The notes below the pieces were generated by a model. The model saw only the letters and a program-made list of their open reading frames with translations. It was not told the DNA's origin and made no database searches. Below are positions 59,868 through 64,000 of a DNA stretch of 64,000 nt, in pieces. Position numbers and translations under genes: made by a program. Within the stretch, counting starts at the first letter, position 1. Each line of letters begins with the position of its first letter. The DNA is taken from positions 7,541,501-7,605,500 of the forward strand of contig CATNEN010000029.1 of the NCBI GenBank assembly GCA_950097015.1, given 5' to 3'. This DNA comes from Macrostomum hystrix (Eukaryota > Platyhelminthes > Macrostomidae).

Positions 59868-62632
59868 GCGGAGAGAAGGATGGGAAGGCATGGAAAGCGG
59901 AGAGAAGGATGGGAAGGCATGGAAAGCGGAGAGAAGGATGGGAAGGCATGGAAAGCGGAGAGAAGGATGGGAAGGCATGGAAAGCGGAGAGAAGGATGGG
60001 AAGGCAGGGAAAGCGGAGAGAAGGATGGGAAGGCAGGGAAAGCGGAGAGAAGGATGGGAAGGCATGGAAAGCGGAGAGAAGGATGGGAAGGCATGGAAAG
60101 CGGAGAGAAGGATGGGAAGGCAGGGAAAGCGGAGAGAAGGATGGGAAGGCAGGGAAAGCGGAGAGAAGGATGGAAAGGCAGGGAAAGCGGAGAGAAGGAT
60201 GGAAAGCAGGGAAAGCGGAGAGAAGGATGGGAAGGCATAGAAAGCGGAGGGAAGGATGGGAACGCAGGGAAAGCGGAGAGAAGGATGGGAAGGCATGGAA
60301 AGCGGAGAGAAGGATGGGAAGGCAGGGAAAGCGGAGAGAAGGATGGGAAGGCATGGAAAGCGGAGAGAAGGATGGGAAGGCAGGGAAAGCGGAGAGAAGG
60401 ATGGGAAGGCATGGAAAGCGGAGAGAAGGATGGGAAGGCATGGAAAGCGGAGAGAAGGATGGGAAGGCAGGGAAAGCGGAGAGAAGGATGGGAAGGCAGG
60501 GAAAGCGGAGAGAAGGATGGAAAGGCAGGGAAAGCGGAGAGAAGGATGGAAAGGCAGGGAAAGCGGAGGGAAGGATGGGAAGGCATGGAAAGCGGAGAGA
60601 AGGACGGGAAGGCAGGGAAAGCGGAGAGAAGGATGGGAAGGCATGGAAAGCGGAGAGAAGGATGGGAAGGCAGGGAAAGCGGAGAGAAGGATGGGAAGGC
60701 AGGGAAAGCGGAGAGAAGGATGGGAAGGCAGGGAAAGCGGAGAGAAGGATGGGAAGGCAGGGAAAGCGGAGAGAAGGATGGGAAGGCAGGGAAAGCGGAG
60801 AGAAGGATGGGAAGGCATGGAAAGCGGAGAGAAGGATGGGAAGGCAGGGAAAGCGGAGAGAAGGATGGGAAGGCACGGAAAGCGGAGAGAAGGATGGAAA
60901 GGCGGGGAAAGCGGAGAGAAGGATGGGAAGGCAGGGAAAGCGGAGAGAAGGATGGGAAGGCAGGGAAAGCGGAGAGAAGGATGGGAAGGCAGGGAAAGCG
61001 GAGAGAAGGATGGAAAGGCAGGGAAAGCGGAGAGAAGGATGGGAAGGCAGGGAAAGCGGAGAGAAGGATGGGAAGGCATGGAAAGCGGAGAGAAGGATGG
61101 GAAGGCAGGGAAAGCGGAGAGAAGGATGGGAAGGCAGGGAAAGCGGAGAGAAGGATGGGAAGGCAGGGAAAGCGGAGAGAAGGATGGGAAGGCATGGAAA
61201 GCGGAGAGAAGGATGGGAAGGCAGGGAAAGCGGAGAGAAGGATGGAAAGGCAGGGAAAGCGGAGAGAAGGATGGGAAGGCATGGAAAGCGGAGGGAAGGA
61301 TGGGAAGGCATGGAAAGCGGAGAGAAGGATGGGAAGGCATGGAAAGCGGAGAGAAGGATGGGAAGGCAGGGAAAGCGGAGAGAAGGATGGGAAGGCATGG
61401 AAAGCGGAGAGAAGGATGGGAAGGCAGGGAAAGCGGAGAGAAGGATGGGAAGGCAGGGAAAAGCGGAGAGAAGGATGGGAAGGCATGGAAAGCGGAGAGA
61501 AGGATGGGAAGGCAGGGAAAGCGGAGAGAAGGATGGGAAGGCATGGAAAGCGGAGAGAAGGATGGAAAGGCAGGGAAAGCGGAGAGAAGGATGGAAGGCA
61601 GGGAAAGCGGAGAGAAGGATGGGAAGGCAGGGAAAGCGGAGAGAAGGATGGAAAGGCAGGGAAAGCGGAGAGAAGGATGGGAAGGCAGGGAAAGCGGAGA
61701 GAAGGATGGGAAGGCAGGGAAAGCGGAGAGAAGGATGGGAAGGCAGGGAAAGCGGAGAGAAGGATGGAAAGGCAGGGAAAGCGGAGGGAAGGATGGGAAG
61801 GCATGGAAAGCGGAGAGAAGGATGGGAAGGCATGGAAAGCGGAGAGAAGGATGGGAAGGCAGGGAAAGCGGAGAGAAGGATGGGAAGGCATGGAAAGCGG
61901 AGAGAAGGATGGGAAGGCAGGGAAAGCGGAGAGAAGGATGGGAAGGCAGGGAAAGCGGAGAGAAGGATGGGAAGGCATGGAAAGCGGAGAGAAGGATGGG
62001 AAGGCAGGGAAAGCGGAGAGAAGGATGGGAAGGCATGGAAAGCGGAGAGAAGGATGGAAAGGCAGGGAAAGCGGAGAGAAGGATGGGAAGGCAGGGAAAG
62101 CGGAGAGAAGGATGGGAAGGCAGGGAAAGCGGAGAGAAGGATGGGAAGGCAGGGAAAGCGGAGAGAAGGATGGGAAGGCAGGGAAAGCGGAGAGAAGGAT
62201 GGGAAGGCATGGAAAGCGGAGAGAAGGATGGGAAGGCAGGGAAAGCGGAGAGAAGGATGGGAAGGCAGGGAAAGCGGAGAGAAGGATGGAAAGGCAGGGA
62301 AAGCGGAGAGAAGGATGGGAAGGCATGGAAAGCGGAGAGAAGGATGGAAAGGCAGGGAAAGCGGAGAGAAGGATGGGAAGGCAGGGAAAGCGGAGAGAAG
62401 GATGGAAAGGCAGGGAAAGCGGAGAGAAGGATGGGAAGGCAGGGAAAGCGGAGGGAAGGATGGGAAGGCAGGGAAAGCGGAGAGAAGGATGGGAAGGCAG
62501 GGAAAGCGGAGAGAAGGATGGAAAGGCAGGGAAAGCGGAGAGAAGGATGGAAAGGCAGGGAAAGCGGAGAGAAGGCTGGAAAGGCAGGGAAAGCGGAGGG
62601 AAGGATTGGAAGCCAGGCAGGGAAAGCAGAGG
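59868..62632 (+). repeat. 29-bp polypurine minisatellite, about 2.8 kb
   Basis: About 95 copies of a 29-bp unit built on ggcagggaaagcggagagaa, with gcag/gcat and ggga/gaaa variants. The unit has no stop codon in any of six frames, so all six stay open for 2.3 kb or more. Confidence 0.97.
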
Positions 62633-63207
62633 GATTGGTGGAATAGCTGTGAAACAGTGCCTGAGCTAAAAAATACGCACTGGTTGTTGTTAGATTTTAA
62701 AGTTTTCCTCAATTTCCCAGAAATATCCAACCTAAAAATAAGTTTTGAACAAGTCAGATCAGAAATTCTGCAAATTAGAATCGACATATTATCCACATAT
62801 TTTCAAATTTAACAAAAAAAATGCGGCGAAAAAATCATTTTAGGATTATTTCGCGACAAAATTTCGGTGAGAAAGATGCGCGATTTTAGCTGTACAAAGC
62901 GATTTCTGTGAATAGCACTGGGGAAGCTGTTCAAAAGCTGTCTTTTAGCGCATAGACAAACCTGGGTCCGCTAGTCGGGATCTGGTATTTAACAGCGGAC
63001 TTCTGACCGGACAAGACTGACAGACAGGCTGCTATTTGGCTGCCTGGCTTCGGGTTGAAAGGCGGCGATCACAGTTCCTTTGCACTTTCTTGCCGTGCTG
63101 GAATTCCTAGCTAAACACTGCTGAAGGGATACACGATCGCACCCTCCGATATTGGCGAGTTATTATCGCTCAGGGAAGAGAATCGGTAGCATTTTGTAAC
63201 TCAACGA
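62633..63207. other. spacer
   Basis: Nothing recognised. Confidence 0.4.
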
Positions 63208-63680
63208 GATAACGGGGGGGGATGAGACAGGGGAGAGACGAGACAGGGAAGTGATGAGACAGGGAGAGATAACGGGAGAGAGATGAGACAGGGAAGGGAT
63301 GAGACAGGGAAGGGATGAGACAGGGGAAGGGATGAGACAGGGAAGGGATGAGACAGGGAAGGGATGAGACAGGGAAGGGATGAGACAGGGAAGGGATGAG
63401 ACAGGGAGAGATAACGGGAGAGAGATGAGACATGGGAGAGACGAGGCAGGGGAGAGATGAGACGGGGGAGAGACGAGACGGAGGAGTGATGAGACAGGGA
63501 GAGACGAGACAGGGAGAGATGAGACAGGGAGAGATAACGGGAGAGAGATGAGACAGGGAGAGATAACGGGAGAGAGATGAGACTGGGAGAGATAACTGGA
63601 GAGAGATGAGACGTAGAGATAACTGGAGAGAGATGATACGGAGAGATAACTGGAGAGAGATGAGACAGGGAGAGATAAGT
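63208..63680 (+). repeat. 16-bp and related polypurine minisatellite
   Basis: Units gggatgagacagggaa (16 bp) mixed with longer gagataacgggagagagatg variants. Confidence 0.9.
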
Positions 63681-64000
63681 CCAGTTCATACTTTCCGCAT
63701 AACCCTTGGCATTCTAGTCAACTAAGCAGCGATCGGATTGCACAGGAGAAGCCAGCGAGAAAGTGGCAGTCTTTATTATAGGACTAAACAAAGCAATTTT
63801 ACAAAGGTTATGAGTCATGCAATTTTTCTGCCAAACTGCCTTCCTTTCACTCTCACTGTTCGTCGCATTTCAAACACTCTTGCTAAAATATCCCTAAAAG
63901 CAGCCAGATTAGGGGATAAAAAGTGAATCGCTCATTCTCGGCTCTATCACCAGAGGGCTGCGCTCATGTTTTTCTCGCGATCACGTTCCCATTGAATTCC
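63681..64000. other. window end, nothing recognised
   Basis: Unique sequence without a recognisable gene. Confidence 0.4.

Overview
This is animal nuclear DNA. It has spliced genes with GT-AG introns, metazoan transcription and RNA-binding factors (a SIX3/6 homeobox gene and an ELAV/Hu RRM), a Mab-21 domain gene, dispersed tRNA-derived SINEs and a very heavy load of minisatellites. Short introns, alanine- and glutamine-rich low-complexity coding stretches and about 45-50% GC in exons would fit a spiralian such as a free-living flatworm, but that is an inference. Nothing in the sequence fixes the species.

Layout. 1-0.5 kb: last exon of an ELAV-like gene (+). 0.6-3.4 kb: dispersed repeats and a SINE. 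3.5-6.9 kb: five-exon Mab-21/cGAS-like gene (+) with a coding 24-bp minisatellite. 7-11.7 kb: two tRNA-headed elements, several minisatellites and a perfect palindrome. 11.8-12.6 kb: PH-ArfGAP gene (-). 12.6-16.5 kb: minisatellites. 16.5-18.6 kb: two-exon trimethyllysine dioxygenase gene (-). 19.9-22.2 kb: minisatellites, one carrying a CCAAT box every 56 bp. 23.3-24.7 kb: intronless orphan rhodopsin-class GPCR (+). 25-40 kb: gene-poor, with arrays and SINEs. 40.2-43.9 kb: SIX3/6 gene in two exons (+). 44.9-46.5 kb: 15-bp array with a 555-bp higher-order duplication. 48.4-50.6 kb: three-exon MATE (SLC47-type) transporter (+). 50.9-63.7 kb: almost continuous minisatellites, polypyrimidine up to 56.1 kb and polypurine from 56.5 kb, with two possible short exons between them.

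The genes do unrelated jobs (RNA processing, possible nucleotide second-messenger sensing, Arf traffic, carnitine synthesis, signalling, eye/forebrain-type patterning, organic cation efflux) and do not form a pathway. The unifying feature is the repeats: about 27 distinct tandem arrays cover roughly 20 kb, near one third of the window. Several sit inside introns, one lies in a coding exon, and one holds a stop codon. Splice junctions were chosen by reading-frame continuity and family resemblance, not from transcripts.
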